Of a DNA stretch of 64,000 bases, positions 11,665-24,800 are shown one piece after another. The notes beneath the pieces are model-generated. The model was not told where the DNA came from and did no database searches. It saw only the letters and a list, made by a program, of their open reading frames with translations. Source of the stretch: Bolinopsis microptera (Eukaryota > Ctenophora > Tentaculata > Lobata > Bolinopsidae). Location: positions 7,791,726 to 7,855,725 of the forward strand of contig NC_087074.1 of assembly GCF_026151205.1 (NCBI RefSeq), read 5' to 3'. The stretch's first letter is position 1. Each line of letters starts with the position of its first letter. Position numbers and translations under genes: made by a program.

Positions 11665-12431
11665 CAGGGTGGGCCAAAAGTTAGTGTGCAAACGTTGGGT
11701 CTTATACCTCCGCCGTGTTTTATATTTGAGAGCTGTTGCTTTGCAGATGGCATACTGTACTTACTGGTTCGAGGATTCCGTCGTCAAAATTTGAAAATTC
11801 GAATATTTTAGACCACACCCATTCAATATTAAAACACCTTTATTGTTTTCTCTGAACATGCTGAACGCCTAATTTTTTCAGAGACGGTAGATTATCAAAT
11901 GTTGCATATGATCTGAAAACATGAGGCAAAACGGATTAGAAATGACGAAGTTATCAAGCATTTTGTGTATCTCGTTAACAAAATTGACTGAGTGATTATG
12001 TGACACCGTGACACGACACCTTAATTGGGCACCCTTAACAATTCCCATAATGTTTAACGGGGTAGTTAACGGGGTCACCTTATCACGTGATTAGGTAAAC
12101 CAATCACCTGATCACACGTAATGAATAAAATCGTTATGCTTCATATCTCGGTCATCTGAGAAGCTACAGTTCTAATTCTTTCAGGACAAACGTAATTCTA
12201 ATGGCCAAACACAATTCAATAACATTTAGCTTGATCTGACTATCCAAACTATCAAATAAATGTGAAAATGAACCTCCATTTGAAAAAAATGAACGCGAAT
12301 ATTTTTCGAGTTGACAAATTCCTCGAACCAGTGGTGGTACTAAGTCATACCAGAAGGAAGTATTTCAATTGGGCACTCAGTGACTGAGCTATTAAGGCCA
12401 ACGTTTGCACACTGACTTTTGGCCCACCCTG
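11665..12431. mobile_element. Non-autonomous TA-flanked element (Tc1/mariner-like)
   Basis: The 34-bp terminal inverted repeats start CAGGGTGGGCCAAAAG and differ at one position; the element is flanked by TA dinucleotides at 11663-11664 and 12432-12433. Length is 767 bp. I see no transposase catalytic motifs, so it depends on a partner elsewhere. Its left end abuts an AT dinucleotide run and a fragment of the CCTGGGGACC family at 11617-11650. Confidence 0.88.
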
Positions 12432-12927
12432 TATATTACTGTAAAGCTGAATTTTAATTTATTAATCCTAAGCAACATGTTTTTCAATGCAAGCCCAGGA
12501 TCGTTTTAAATTTTACCTCAAAGCCGAGCCTCGTAAATTGGCTGTCAGCTTTCAACTTGCAACTGCTTTATACTTTTATAGTATTTTGGTGACTTTTACT
12601 AACTGGAAGATTTTTAATTTCATTTACTTTTAGATTGAGATTGGCTATGATTAAATCAGTCTGGTGTTTTAATATAATTTCTTGGGAGAACTAGGTTATT
12701 TATAATATAATAATTGTGGTAATATTCCACGAATCAAATTTTGAATTCGGTTCATTTTACGAATCGATTCCAATCCGATCATCATACAACAATACTCTAA
12801 TTGATGAGATAATTTACTGATCATGGTTAACTTCGACATTAATTTGACTTTTTAAACCGTACTTCATAAAATTATGTGACGATTTCGACAATTTTTCATC
12901 TTTTTGTCGACATTTGATCAGCTTAAA

Positions 12928-14422
12928 ATGCAAATCTTCGGCATAGAATTCACAGCGTGGTTATCTCAAGACTCAAACTCAAACTATAAAATTATAACCA
13001 ATATCATTAAACTTACTAAACTAAACAGCAGTACCTTGAAGGAAATGACACTTAGAGCAGTGGTGAACTGCACAGGACTGGAGACCCTCTACGACGATGT
13101 CACTTCTGATGTTCAGAACGGTTTTCTCCTAGTGTACAGTATCCTCGTCTTCGCTGTTGGTTTGTAGTTTTTATTGTGGTTTTTATTTGATGGTCATCCG
13201 AAGTAAAATTGTATTCGTATTGACAGGCTATATCGATGGATAATTTTTGAATCTGAATATTTTGATTAAAATGATTTCTGGGCCGAAGCCGTATATATTT
13301 GAACCAAAATGTTTCATTTGTTCAGGGTTCCTAGGTGACTTGGTGGTATTATTTGGGTCAATATCCTACATAAACGTGACTTACAACATTGACAACATAA
13401 CGATCCTATTCGTGAAGCACCTAGCAATAGCTGACCTGCTTTCTCTGATATTCGTGGTGCTTCCTCTGGCTATCCTACACGGTGCACGACGCTGGGTGCT
13501 AGGCTGTGGCACGTGCTACCTCCTGGGTGTGGTTAACAACTACCCTGGCCTTCTTCACATCCACTTCATTCTGCTTATCTCCGTTCATAGGCTTCTCAGA
13601 TGTATCGCTCCGGTTAAGTCTGGGGCTATGTTCAGGAAGAACAAGGCTTACTTAATCGTGGGGCTCATCTGGGCCTACTGTGCGATCCTCCCTATCTTCA
13701 CCCTCTTCTCCCAGCAGGAAATCCGTCTTATAACTGACTCGTGCACCCTGGACACCTATGACTTTGGAACTTCTCGTATAGCAGGAATACAAACCGGTAC
13801 CATAATGACAATTTTCTGGATTCTATCCATCTGCCTGCCATTTACATTAGTTATAATTTGTATCGTACTGCTTGCAATAACATCACTAAAACTAACCGGT
13901 GTGATATGGAACAAAAACAAGAAGATCCTCATAACCACCCTCCTTATCGGAGGTTCCTTTGTGGTTTCGTGGTCCCCCCACATTGTCTTCACCATATGGA
14001 GAACATTTGACCAGAGTCTCTCGTCTTCATCCCTTAACAGACTTCCTCAGTACTTCCACATGGTTAGTCTCTGTGTCAATCCCATCATCTACACAATCGT
14101 CAACCGGAATTTTAAGAAGTTCATGAAAGAACATGCCAGGAAGGTTTCTGAAGCGACCACATCATTTTCAACAACAACAACGACCACAGCCCACAAAAAT
14201 GAGACGCTGAATAATCGGGTGAGAAGATGGACAAATTTCGAGATCATATTCGAAAACAACTCGCCCAACAAGACTCAAACCTCTCGGAATTCTCAAACAA
14301 GGCGATTTTCTTACGCCCCTGGAGCTTTCAGGGCCATTCCCGGGAGGAAGAATAGCAGAAGAGTGATCACCGCCAGCCATCCCGAACTTTCTGTTTCTTT
14401 CAATTTGTGTAACTCTACGTAG
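12928..14422 (+). CDS. Class A (rhodopsin-like) GPCR, two exons
   Basis: Exons 12928-13159 and 13326-14422 join in frame across a GT-AG intron that cuts TM1; the product is about 442 residues. The splice creates GFLGDLVVLF, the TM1 motif with Asp in place of the usual Asn. Other marks are a TM2 LAIADLL, Cys at the top of TM3 (LGCGTC) and in ECL2 (TDSCTLD), HRL in place of DRY at the end of TM3, SWSP in place of CWxP in TM6, and VNPIIY in TM7, followed by a Ser/Thr/Arg-rich tail of about 110 residues. The N-terminus has NSS and NCT glycosylation sites and no clear signal peptide. I chose the ATG at 12928 because the frame further upstream has no ATG. It is a plasma-membrane receptor for an unknown, perhaps peptide, ligand. 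The altered DRY suggests unusual coupling or a lineage-specific subfamily. Confidence 0.85.
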
Positions 14423-15822
14423 TGGTGCAGCAGTTAAAATATTATTATTAGCTGATTACGTAGTGTATTGCATTTTTTCATTTTTAATCGTATTTTGTTT
14501 ATGATGTTGTCTGCTTGGCGCTTTTCCGATATTGTGGCTCTCTTCATTTTGATTTTGTGTGCAAAAACGTTGATAAAAGTGTAACTGTAAAATTAAAATG
14601 TTGTGTGTAAAATTGACAAGAGGGGATATTCTTCTTTGATATTAATTAATTAATCACTATAAGTTGTCAGTATTTTATCGTTATTATTTGACATGATAAT
14701 TTCTAGTATTTCACATGATCACAGTAAAAGTAAACCTTTTGTCTTTAAGGTAAGGTAAATGGTTATAAATCACTATCAGGCTCTGAAATCTCTTCATCAC
14801 GGCTTAAATTTTTGACGAATTTATTCCAATTTTAACCAATTTTTTAGTAGCGTTTGTATTGGGTGTAATAATTTCTACATAGGGATTGATTTCGTAAAAC
14901 ATAAGCTGTGTAACTGTAAAGTGGCAAGCGGAGAAGGGAGTGGTATAAAATGCACCCATCCTGATAATGTATTTACCAACTGGTCATGGTATTAGAAGAC
15001 AACATACAGAAATTAAACTTGGAACACACGAAGATTGACGTGGTACACGTGAGAAATTTAAATCTAGAGCTATGATTCTGCAGAACCACCATGTGGGCTC
15101 CTACAACCGCTGCAACTGCACGAGGCATTTAAATCTCTTTCCGGGGAATCTAAACCACGACTGACGACACCTCATGTTAGCACATGGTTGCCGCTCAACG
15201 TTCATATAAATATAATTTAACCAGCAGACAATTTATAAACGTGTGTTTAGTTCACACACAGCCTCAGTCTTCAATCCCTCGTACAATTATGATATAATAT
15301 TGGGAATTTGAAAAACATTGTTCAACTACTTGGTGTACCTGGAATCATCCTCCATTTACCGCGGAATGACCTAAAAGTCATTCAATAAGCGGAGCACATG
15401 AATTTCATAAACCAGATTGGGAATATCTTTTTGAATGATGGACTAAAAATTGAAATACTGATTTTGTGACTGATTTTAAGTATTTACAAGAAAATATTTA
15501 CAAGCAAATATAAAATTGAATTCTGGACACTTGCACTGTGAAAACTTTGAAACGATATTCAAAGATCAACCGGCTATCAATATCGAGAGAAGGATTTTTG
15601 ATTAAAAACGTCGGTGGTTCGAAATTTCTTCAGTTAGGAATTAACTGAAAGCATATCATCTCCTCATCACTGAAAAAAAATCGGAAAAGCTGAAACTCGG
15701 CTATACTTTAAACTCTTAATCTGGGCAATTCATCATCATATCAAACCGGTCCTTCTTTGTTCTTAAAATTTTAAAACTGAAATCACAGCAGCTGACAAAA
15801 AACAGATTCCCCGGAAAATAGT
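14423..15822. other. Intergenic: 3' flanks of the GPCR and the FSIP1-like gene
   Basis: The two genes converge here. I see AT-rich sequence with several AATTAAA/ATTAAA-type signals and no domain-bearing frame; the part near 15822 should hold the 3' untranslated region of the minus-strand gene. Confidence 0.5.
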
Positions 15823-18800
15823 CTATGAAACCGAAACAGTTTCCTCTGATCCTTGTCTTGACGACTCTGCTCGGCACTGTGAGAGAAGTTCGTCTAACAC
15901 AGACTTTGGCACTTCTGGTAATTCCTGCGATTGAAAATTTCATTAATAAGAAACTTAGAGATAAGTTAAGTTTTATTGGGTGAATAATAATCAAAATGTG
16001 CTTTTGGGCAGTCAACAACAGCACACTAATTTATTGAGGCTAATTCAATTAACACTGTAGCTTGGCTTATCCAGCGGTTACCATTTTAGATTTTAGTCAG
16101 TCTAAAAAAATCAAGATCGTCTGAAACTTTTTCATCTGAAACCTAAGTTTTATTCTGTATTAAACAAGAACAAGGAAATCAAGTAGATATATAACATCGA
16201 TATCAATTATTAATGATGCAATACGCGATCCCATTGACGCTAGAAATTTGGTTTTTATCTGTAAGAACTTACTTCCTCATCTTGGCCAGTGAGTTTCGCT
16301 AACATCTCGTCGATCAGATTCAGTCTCTCCTCCTCGGTCCTCTTCTCACTCAACGACTTCAAAGCTGTTTCACCCAACTTTGCTGGCTCTCCCTCTCCAC
16401 ATTTGCTGTTCAGTTCTGACACTGCGATACTCTAAAAAAAGGAAGGTACAGGCTGATATCTCATATCTTATCTAATTATTAAAAAGTTAATACAGTTATC
16501 AGGCGCGTTATAACGAGGTACTACTATATCATTTTCAACATTTTTAAAGGTTGATATGATGTAGGTTCAATTTATGCTTCTGCATTCTGATTTTCAACCA
16601 AGTTTGATGTTTAAATTCGAGGAATTTCACTTCTTACTTTGCAGATATAGGTTTACCAGGTTAGTCAGGGTAAATCAATACTGTCTTGACAGTACTGATA
16701 TCTGGATATTATCCGGTTGGAAGAGACAAGGACAAGTGAAACAAGGAAGTTTTAATACTTTCAACACTACTATATAACAAATAATTTGAGCCTGAAGATG
16801 GCGTTGACGCCGAAAATTTGCCCTTACTCCTCACTTCCTTGTTTCACTTGTCCTTGTCTCTTCCAACCGGATAATATCCAGATATCAGTATTTCAATCAT
16901 GAGACTAATAAACAGCGAACTACTCCGTTATTTGATGTCTTGACAGTATTGTCATTAATCATTAATAACCTTTTGCCACTGAACAATTCTTCTCACCCTA
17001 TTTTATGACAATCTGGAAATACCATTTGGTACATTCAAGCATTCAGTCACCCAGCATAAACATGTTGACAGTTAATGTCTCGATATTAAAATGGTTGGAC
17101 ATATCAAAGCACGTGGGGTGCAGCGTATTTAATTGTCGGCTTCAGATGCAGTTTAGAATTTGAATTTACAGTACCAAAATCGAATATCGATACACTGATT
17201 GTGTGAGTTACGAAGAAGCCGGTGGTGACTGACATGCCTTATTCACAGGACCCAGTCTGGAAAAGTGTGATGAACTTGAAAAATTTAGACCGGTATAAAC
17301 ACAAACCAGATGACAATGGCAAAGTTATTAAGTTACAGGACTTACCCTTACTAATGCTAACCATTGTTAAAACATAATTAAGTAACATCTTGTTAACTTG
17401 AGAGAAATTTTATCCAAACTGTTAAATGTCGGTCCAGGAAAGTGTATTGTATTTGAAAGTGTACTAATATCGGTAGTAAATTTTGGTGATTTTCCATTTT
17501 GCCTTCCTCCAGTACCTCAATTTGGGTCTCAAACCCTCCTCAATTAACTGACTAATTGGTCACTGGACAAAAATTCTATAAAATCTGTCGCCGGGAAGCT
17601 ACAAACTGTGAGATAAAGTACGGAAAACGACTGTTAGTGTTAATGCGTATATGTACGAGAAACGTACGTGATTTTTTGTTGTTGATGTAGAGATGCTTGC
17701 CACTTAGATCCAGGATCATTATAATACATAACGCCTGAATTCTAGGCATGGTGCTTGGTTGTGGGACACACTCAACTAAGTAAGGTTGAGATACCTGAAA
17801 TTTGAAAACTCCCTAAAGAGATATCAACAGAGTGTGAGCCACTGACTGACTAACCCGTGATTAGAGTTTGCCCAGACTCTATGATTGAGGCAGAGAGTAT
17901 CTTCTGAGTTGTTAAGATTCTGAGTATCCTTTGTCCGTGGTGCTGGCTAGTACTGTTAGTATGATTGTAGTAGTGTTACTAGTACTGGTTTTACATCCAA
18001 TGGCACGTGCATTGTTATTTCTTCAACGAAACTTTGCTTCTCTCTTCACAACCAGGGAGGTGTTTAATAATAGACTGAATCATGTATGAGCGGAGACAAG
18101 AAGACTGATGTTTAATACCACGAAAAAAAAGCATTCTTTCACGGCTTCTAATAAAATTTTAAGAATGTGATTGTCACTCGTGGGCCGTGGCTGTAAATAA
18201 TTGGTAGCAGATATTCCGACAAATTAAAAGAGTGAATGGTTCCTTTGTCATCAATATTATTATTGCTAGTACATTTCTAGTTGATTTCTCACCTTCGGTC
18301 TAATTGTAAGTTTGTAAAGAGACTTCATTCATAATCTGCTGGACAGCGACGATCCATAGTTTTATACATATCAGAATGAGAAGTTGTCTCGTATTAATTA
18401 AGCCTACGTCCCTTATTTGACAGCAAGGGAGAAAGATGAATATTATAATATGTTGATTGTTAATGGGCGTGAATTGTTAGCCAGAATATTTCGTTCTGTG
18501 ATTTGGGTGTTGATATAGCAGGTTTTTAGCTTAGTGATCTTTCGGTTCTTTTGCGATAGTCAAAACGCGACAACTAGCGCTGGATGGCGACAACTAGCGC
18601 TATCTAGCGCTAGTTGTCGCCATCCAGCGCTAGTTGTCGCTATCCAGCGCTGGATAACGCTGGCCAGCGCAAAATATATATGTTCGATAATTGTCGCTAT
18701 CCAGCGCTAGTTGTCGCCATCCAGCGCTAGTTGTCGCCATCCAGCGCTAGTTGTCGCTATCCAGCGCTAGTTGTCGCTGGCTATGCGACACTGTCGCACG

Positions 18801-21800
18801 CGATAGTTTGCGATGGCCAGCGCAACTGGCCATCGCAGAAAACAGTTCGATAACTAGCGCTGGATAGCGACAACTAGCGCTGGATAGCGACAACTAGCGC
18901 TGGCCAGCGCTGGCCAGCGCTAAGCGATAGCCAGCGCTGGCCAGTTGGATATCGATGGCCTATCGAACTGTTTTTTGCGATGGCCAGTTGCGCTGGCCAT
19001 CGCAAACTATCGCGTGCGACAGTGTCGCATAGCCAGCGACAACTAGCGCTGGATAGCGACAACTAGCGCTGGATGGCGACAACTAGCGCTGGATGGCGAC
19101 AACTAGCGCTGGATAGCGACAATTATCGAACATATATATTTTGCGCTGGCCAGCGTTATCCAGCGCTGGATAGCGACAACTAGCGCTGGATGGCGACAAC
19201 TAGCGCTGGATAGCGCTAGTTGTCGCCATCCAGCGCTAGTTGTCGCGTTTTGACTATCGCAAAAGAACCGATCTTTCATCTTTTAGAATGTTCTAGTTTG
19301 GTGTAGAAAAACCGTTGGAGCTGAGTGTAAGATTAGGTAGGATTAGTGTAATAGATTTTGGATGGTTTTGCGGAGGAAGACATGTGTTAGTCAGGTTAGT
19401 TAGTTAGGTTAGGTTATTGGACAGACTGGGCCGCGCCGTGTCACGTGGTTCGCCATACCACGTGACACAGTGCTGGTAGTGCTCACCTGCCCCGCTAGAG
19501 TTAGTTCTTCGAGTAGCTTTTTAGGTACAGTTATAAAAAGTTACCGCTGCCGAGAACACTGTCGCGTGGCCGACGAGCCGCTAGTTTAGTTTATTGATCA
19601 TTATGCCTTCGAACCACTGCAAACCACCGAATTGGAGATATTTTGTGTGTTTAAGGTGATATCTCAAATTTGGCACATAGACACTCGCTCAAACTTACAC
19701 AGATTATAACTGAGTGGAGTTGGGTTAAAAACATATAAGAGATACGATGATTTAACTTGTAGAAGCTTTCAATAAACATGTGTTAATCGTCGTCAGCTGA
19801 ATGTGATGTGGTGGACAATGCTTATATGTGAGTGAGTGGTGTCAGGGATGTAGGGTGGGGGAGGTGTGGGTGGGAAAGTGAAAATTACAGTACAATGTCA
19901 ATAAAAATTTTAATAAAAATTTAGTCTTCTGTTGAGGTTGAGAAGGAAATGCCAGATGGTCTGGACTTTAAGGATTTGGCAATTTTAGGAAGAATGGGGT
20001 CCCAGAGGGAACTACATTTGGGTGCGCGGTCTGTTCTGTTCATAGCTGGTTGTCGTATTTGTATAGCTGCGTGTTCTGTGAGGTCAAGTTGGGAGCGTGA
20101 GGTGAGGGATTTGAGGACTTCGATGTTGTTCCAGGAGATGGTGTGGCCAGTGGTCAGGGCATGATGTGCAGGGGCTGATTTGATTCTGTCTGTGGATTCG
20201 TCGATGGCGTTGTTGAGTCTGTAACATCGTTCGTGTTCTTTCATGCGGTGGACCAAGGGTCTGTAGGTCTGTCCGGCGTATTTGGAGGGGCACTGTGAGC
20301 AGGAAATTTCGTAGATGGTGTTGGGAGTGAGGTGAGTAGGGGGTGTGGTCTTCGTTTTGGTGAGGAGGTTGCGGAGGGAGGTAGCCGAGGAGTGGGTGAC
20401 TTTGATGTCGTGTTGTCCGAGTATCTTATCTACACAGATTATCCGTCCTATAACCACCATACTTTATGGAAAGTTTCAAGAAAATCGTATGGTAGGATCT
20501 GACATAAACTATTGTCCGAATAACCTATTTTCTGAGTCGGACAGATGTCGCTGTCGGACAGATGTCGCCCATTATTATTATTTATTATAAAACTTTATTC
20601 AAATAAATAAATTGTATAAACAAATTAAAAATGTGATAAGTAACCTACTAAAACTAAAATAACTTTCTCCACTTAGGTCTGTCTTGGGCTAAAAAATCAA
20701 ATTGTAAATGTCTTCTGTATTTACAAGTTTAATGTCTCTATCTGATAAGTCATTTTTAAGAGTTTTTAATAAATTACATTGGTGTCTCCGACACGACCCT
20801 TCATATCCCTCATACTCTCAACTGCAAAAAATAAAGAACATAACGCTGGGGAGTTGCTGGCACTACGAAGTATATGACCAATGTCCGATGTCGCCCAATC
20901 GTTGTATATTCCACTTCGAGACTTTTTGTTCGAATACTTTGTTTCCTTTGTACATCCCTTACTTAGGATTCAAGTTACAATCACTCGATCGAATTGAAAG
21001 TATTACAGCACTAAATCGCGTGTAAAAGTCAAATAAGAGTAGTTAGCGATTCTCGTGTTATCGTATTATACGTCCTATCACAGCACGGATTGCTTGTAGA
21101 GGTTTGTGAATCTATTCGTGTACGATACTAATTATCGTACCTTCGTAATTCCCATTCTTATAATACTTGATATTGTACCCTTTCTATTTACGCATTATAC
21201 GATACATAAATATCGTATCTATAGTGTTAGACTAGTGTGTGATACTTAATTATCGTGAGTAATTATAGTTCTTAGTCGCTAAACGACTAAGTTAGTGCAG
21301 TGTGTAGCAGGCTTGTCCGCCGCCGCCGAACGCCGCCGCCGCCGGGTGATTTTGCCACGCCGAACGCCGCCGATACACCCCGGCGTACATCGGCGTACGG
21401 CGTGCATTTTCTGACTTCAAAATAATTCTGTCTTCATTTGAAGATATATCAGTGTTACTGATAGCGATTAGCGGCTAGGGGCAACACACACATGATACAC
21501 ACTTTTAGCTAACTTAACAATATTGATTATCAGAAGAACTGAGCAGATACCTACTCATAAGTTTGACTGAAGAAGAAATTTTACAATTCGAACTTTTAAG
21601 ATTTTGGGCCGATAGGCAAAAAACTTCCCTAATACTCTCAAACATAGTAAGAATAGTGCATTGTATACCTGCCAGTAGTGCGGAAATTGAAAGAACCTGG
21701 TCGGCTGCAGGTTTAATTCTTTCTAGTCAGCGATCTAGGATGAATGTTAAGAATTTCAAATCTATACACTGTTTTGTTCTAAAAACTATGATTTTGTTTC

Positions 21801-24800
21801 CAACAAAAAAGATTGAGAGATCCATTGATTTCAGCAATAATTTATTGTTTATGTATTTTACCTTAAATAAAATAATTGTATCAATTTGTCTCAACTTTTA
21901 TTTGATAGCAGATAATACCATAACAATATACCAACATCATTTGTTGAAGTTAAGTCTAAATTACCCAAATTAAGTACATGATCATATTCATATTTCATAG
22001 ACCTCAATTTAGTTGGCCTTGATTTCACGGCTCACGCCGGCGTACGCCGCCGCCGCCGGTGTAATTTTAGTGAAACGCCGCCGCCGATCCATTTAGCGAC
22101 GGCGGACAAGCCTGGTGTGTAGTGTGCAGTACTTGTTGTAGGGTCAGTGAATAATAAGTCTTAAATTCTTAAAAATTGATCGGGAAATTAAATATTTATC
22201 TTAGATTACATAACATTTCGTAGACTAAAATATTTTAAAGATACCTTAGTATTACTGTAAATTGATTAAAATGTCCTCGCCTACTAGTTTGCCTGGGAAA
22301 CAGGCTGGGACTGTCATCGAACTGCGGGCGAAACGGCCGTTTTCGTGAAGTGAAAATACTAAAACATGCCGTGAAATGGTACAAAAACTAAGGTTTTTGT
22401 TTTCTGTTTCGACCCAGCCGTCTGAAAGTTCGTTGACAGTCTCAGCTATTTTTTGTATCACGTGAAAGTTGCATCCTGGGAATTGGATTTTAACGTGGTC
22501 GGGACGGATTATTCCGGTATGGACCGGTTTGGTTTCCTTAGTGATTTAGGGTTTAGGAATTTTCTAGTTATTTGTCGAAATAGAAGATTAGAAAAGATAT
22601 CTTTGGATTTCTGTACATGACTACTTTCACTATTGATTTTTTGCAAACCTCGAAATTAAAAGCCTATTAGTTGTTCTGTAGATCTAATGGTTCCAAGTTT
22701 ACTCCCGTTTAATTCTCCACATGAACTAGTGAGTTAATTGGTTCATAGTTATGAATCGTCAAATACTCGTGAAATATCTGTGTAGTGGAGCATTTGCACA
22801 GGGCCATTTACTTTATACTCAGGTCACAGCATAGATATATTAGAGGTTCATCGGCTCACTTTTGAGTGACGTTCATGTAGAATCATTTATATAGACAGTT
22901 TGAGTTTTGGTCAAATCTATGAATCTGAGTGCAAGTATTTCCATAATACTCTCGAGACCTTTAATTCGAGGGGATTTCCCTCCCGCTCTAATTTAGCCGT
23001 CCAGCTCGTAATAACAAACTCATGACGAAACATTACCTAATAATGGAATTAAATAAATTAGCAAACACCTAGACCCCTAGACGATCAGCCAAGCAGCCAG
23101 GGACGCGCTACATTGTGAGCAGGCAAAGTTTATCGTTGGTACGCCCCGGGAGGACTAGTTTGGTTGGCCGCCTTTATATAACACTAGAGTAGCTTGGCGC
23201 TTGCTACTGACTGTCAACTGTCAAGTAAACAGTGCTTTATAGGAAGCAACTTGTAACGCAACTTTCCGTTTCAACACGTTCAACAACGTGTTCTCTTTAT
23301 CCTAACCGGTAATGTTTTATGTGTGTTCTTCTGCAGTCACATGAAATTTTGTGTTTTCGACTGAACGTGTTTATACTTTGTACCATTTCAACTGCGATAG
23401 TAAGTCCCGGCCGTTGGTCCGTTAGCCTGTTAGGGGTCGTTCATATCACGTTATCACTTTTTGGACAATTTTTACCCCCCCCCCTCTGTAAACAGCTTTA
23501 CAGATAGCTATTGTGTTAAAATTACACACCCCCCCCCCCCCACCTCCCACGTAATAATAATATGAGACCCCTTACTTTCTTATTTTAAGGACCAGACTTC
23601 GTCAAAGTTTTCGGTATTTTTCCATTCTCATAAAGTTGACATTCGGTTATTATTTATGATGATTTAAACGATCAGATCCTGTTGTACGGAGCTAAAGTCT
23701 GGAACACCACTAAGAAGCAAATGAAGCGTTTTGAGGTTTTCCATCTGACCTCCCTGAGAAGAATCTTGAAAATAAAGTGGGTTTACCATGTCCCCAATGA
23801 TGAAGTTCTAAGGCGTGCTGGCGTAAAGTCAATAGACACTTTCAACGGTTCTGCTAGACTACGGTGGTATGGACACGTTGTAAGAATGCCAGAGACTAGG
23901 TAAAGGTTACCAAATTTTCTACTGGAGTGGAAACCTAACTATGGAAAGCGATTGAGAGGGAGACCCGAAAATGCTGGATGGCCTGTGTACTCGAGGATGC
24001 TGTTAACTTTACAGGTGTTGACAACATCAGCCGAGATGCAGTACGTCAGTTAGCACTGAACCGAATGGAATGGAGGAACCTGTTACGCCGTACAAGGGAG
24101 GCGTGTGATGCAGGCCACTCCAACGACTGCTGACTAGGAGGGGACCTCTTCATGTAGCATGTATGTAAACGATCAGACTCGCATTGTTCGATCGTTTGAA
24201 TCCTCATGGCATTCATGATTATCGAGTGATGAATCACAATGCTCTGTAACTGTTTATTCAAATGTTACCCCTAAATAGCCTGAGCCCGATTGTGTGTGGA
24301 CAAGTACGTCTGTTACATAAGTAATATTTGGGGAAAATTTGGAGTAAATTTAAATATGCACCATATGTTCTAGCATGTGACATGGTACGATTTATAATTT
24401 TATTTTAATTTATTTCTCGGTTCGTTTTACCTAACATATTCATTTATTTCTAGCCAGCCTGATGGTAATCAGAGAACATTGATATAATTTACTGCGAGCT
24501 GGTCTCAAGTCCAGACGCTATCATTTGTACCACTTAGTACTTATATTACATATTACTTAGTACTTATACTATAATATATTACCCATGCCTTTAGTATTTA
24601 AACAATATGGTCTACGACTTTTACACACCATAATGCCTCATGATGTCGTTTATTTGTAATTCTCTTTGCTGTATTGTATATGTACTATTTATAAAAGTTT
24701 CAAATCAAAAATCATTTCATTTTCATTACAATAAGGGATCGTAATATTTTAGCAATTTTTAACCCTCTCCATAATCAACTGTAATCAAGACCCAACCCCC

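Noticed and set aside
13756..14380. Minus-strand ORFs within the first GPCR
   Set aside because: Antisense shadows of a clear receptor coding frame.
18543..19270. CRISPR-like array
   Set aside because: Repeats are contiguous, change orientation, lack unique spacers, and sit in an animal intron with transposon ends.
19949..20164. Plus-strand ORF over the Penelope remnant
   Set aside because: Shadow of the minus-strand GIY-YIG frame.
20708..21025. 105-codon ORF beside the Penelope remnant
   Set aside because: No recognisable domain and no repeat-family evidence; length alone is not enough in this composition.
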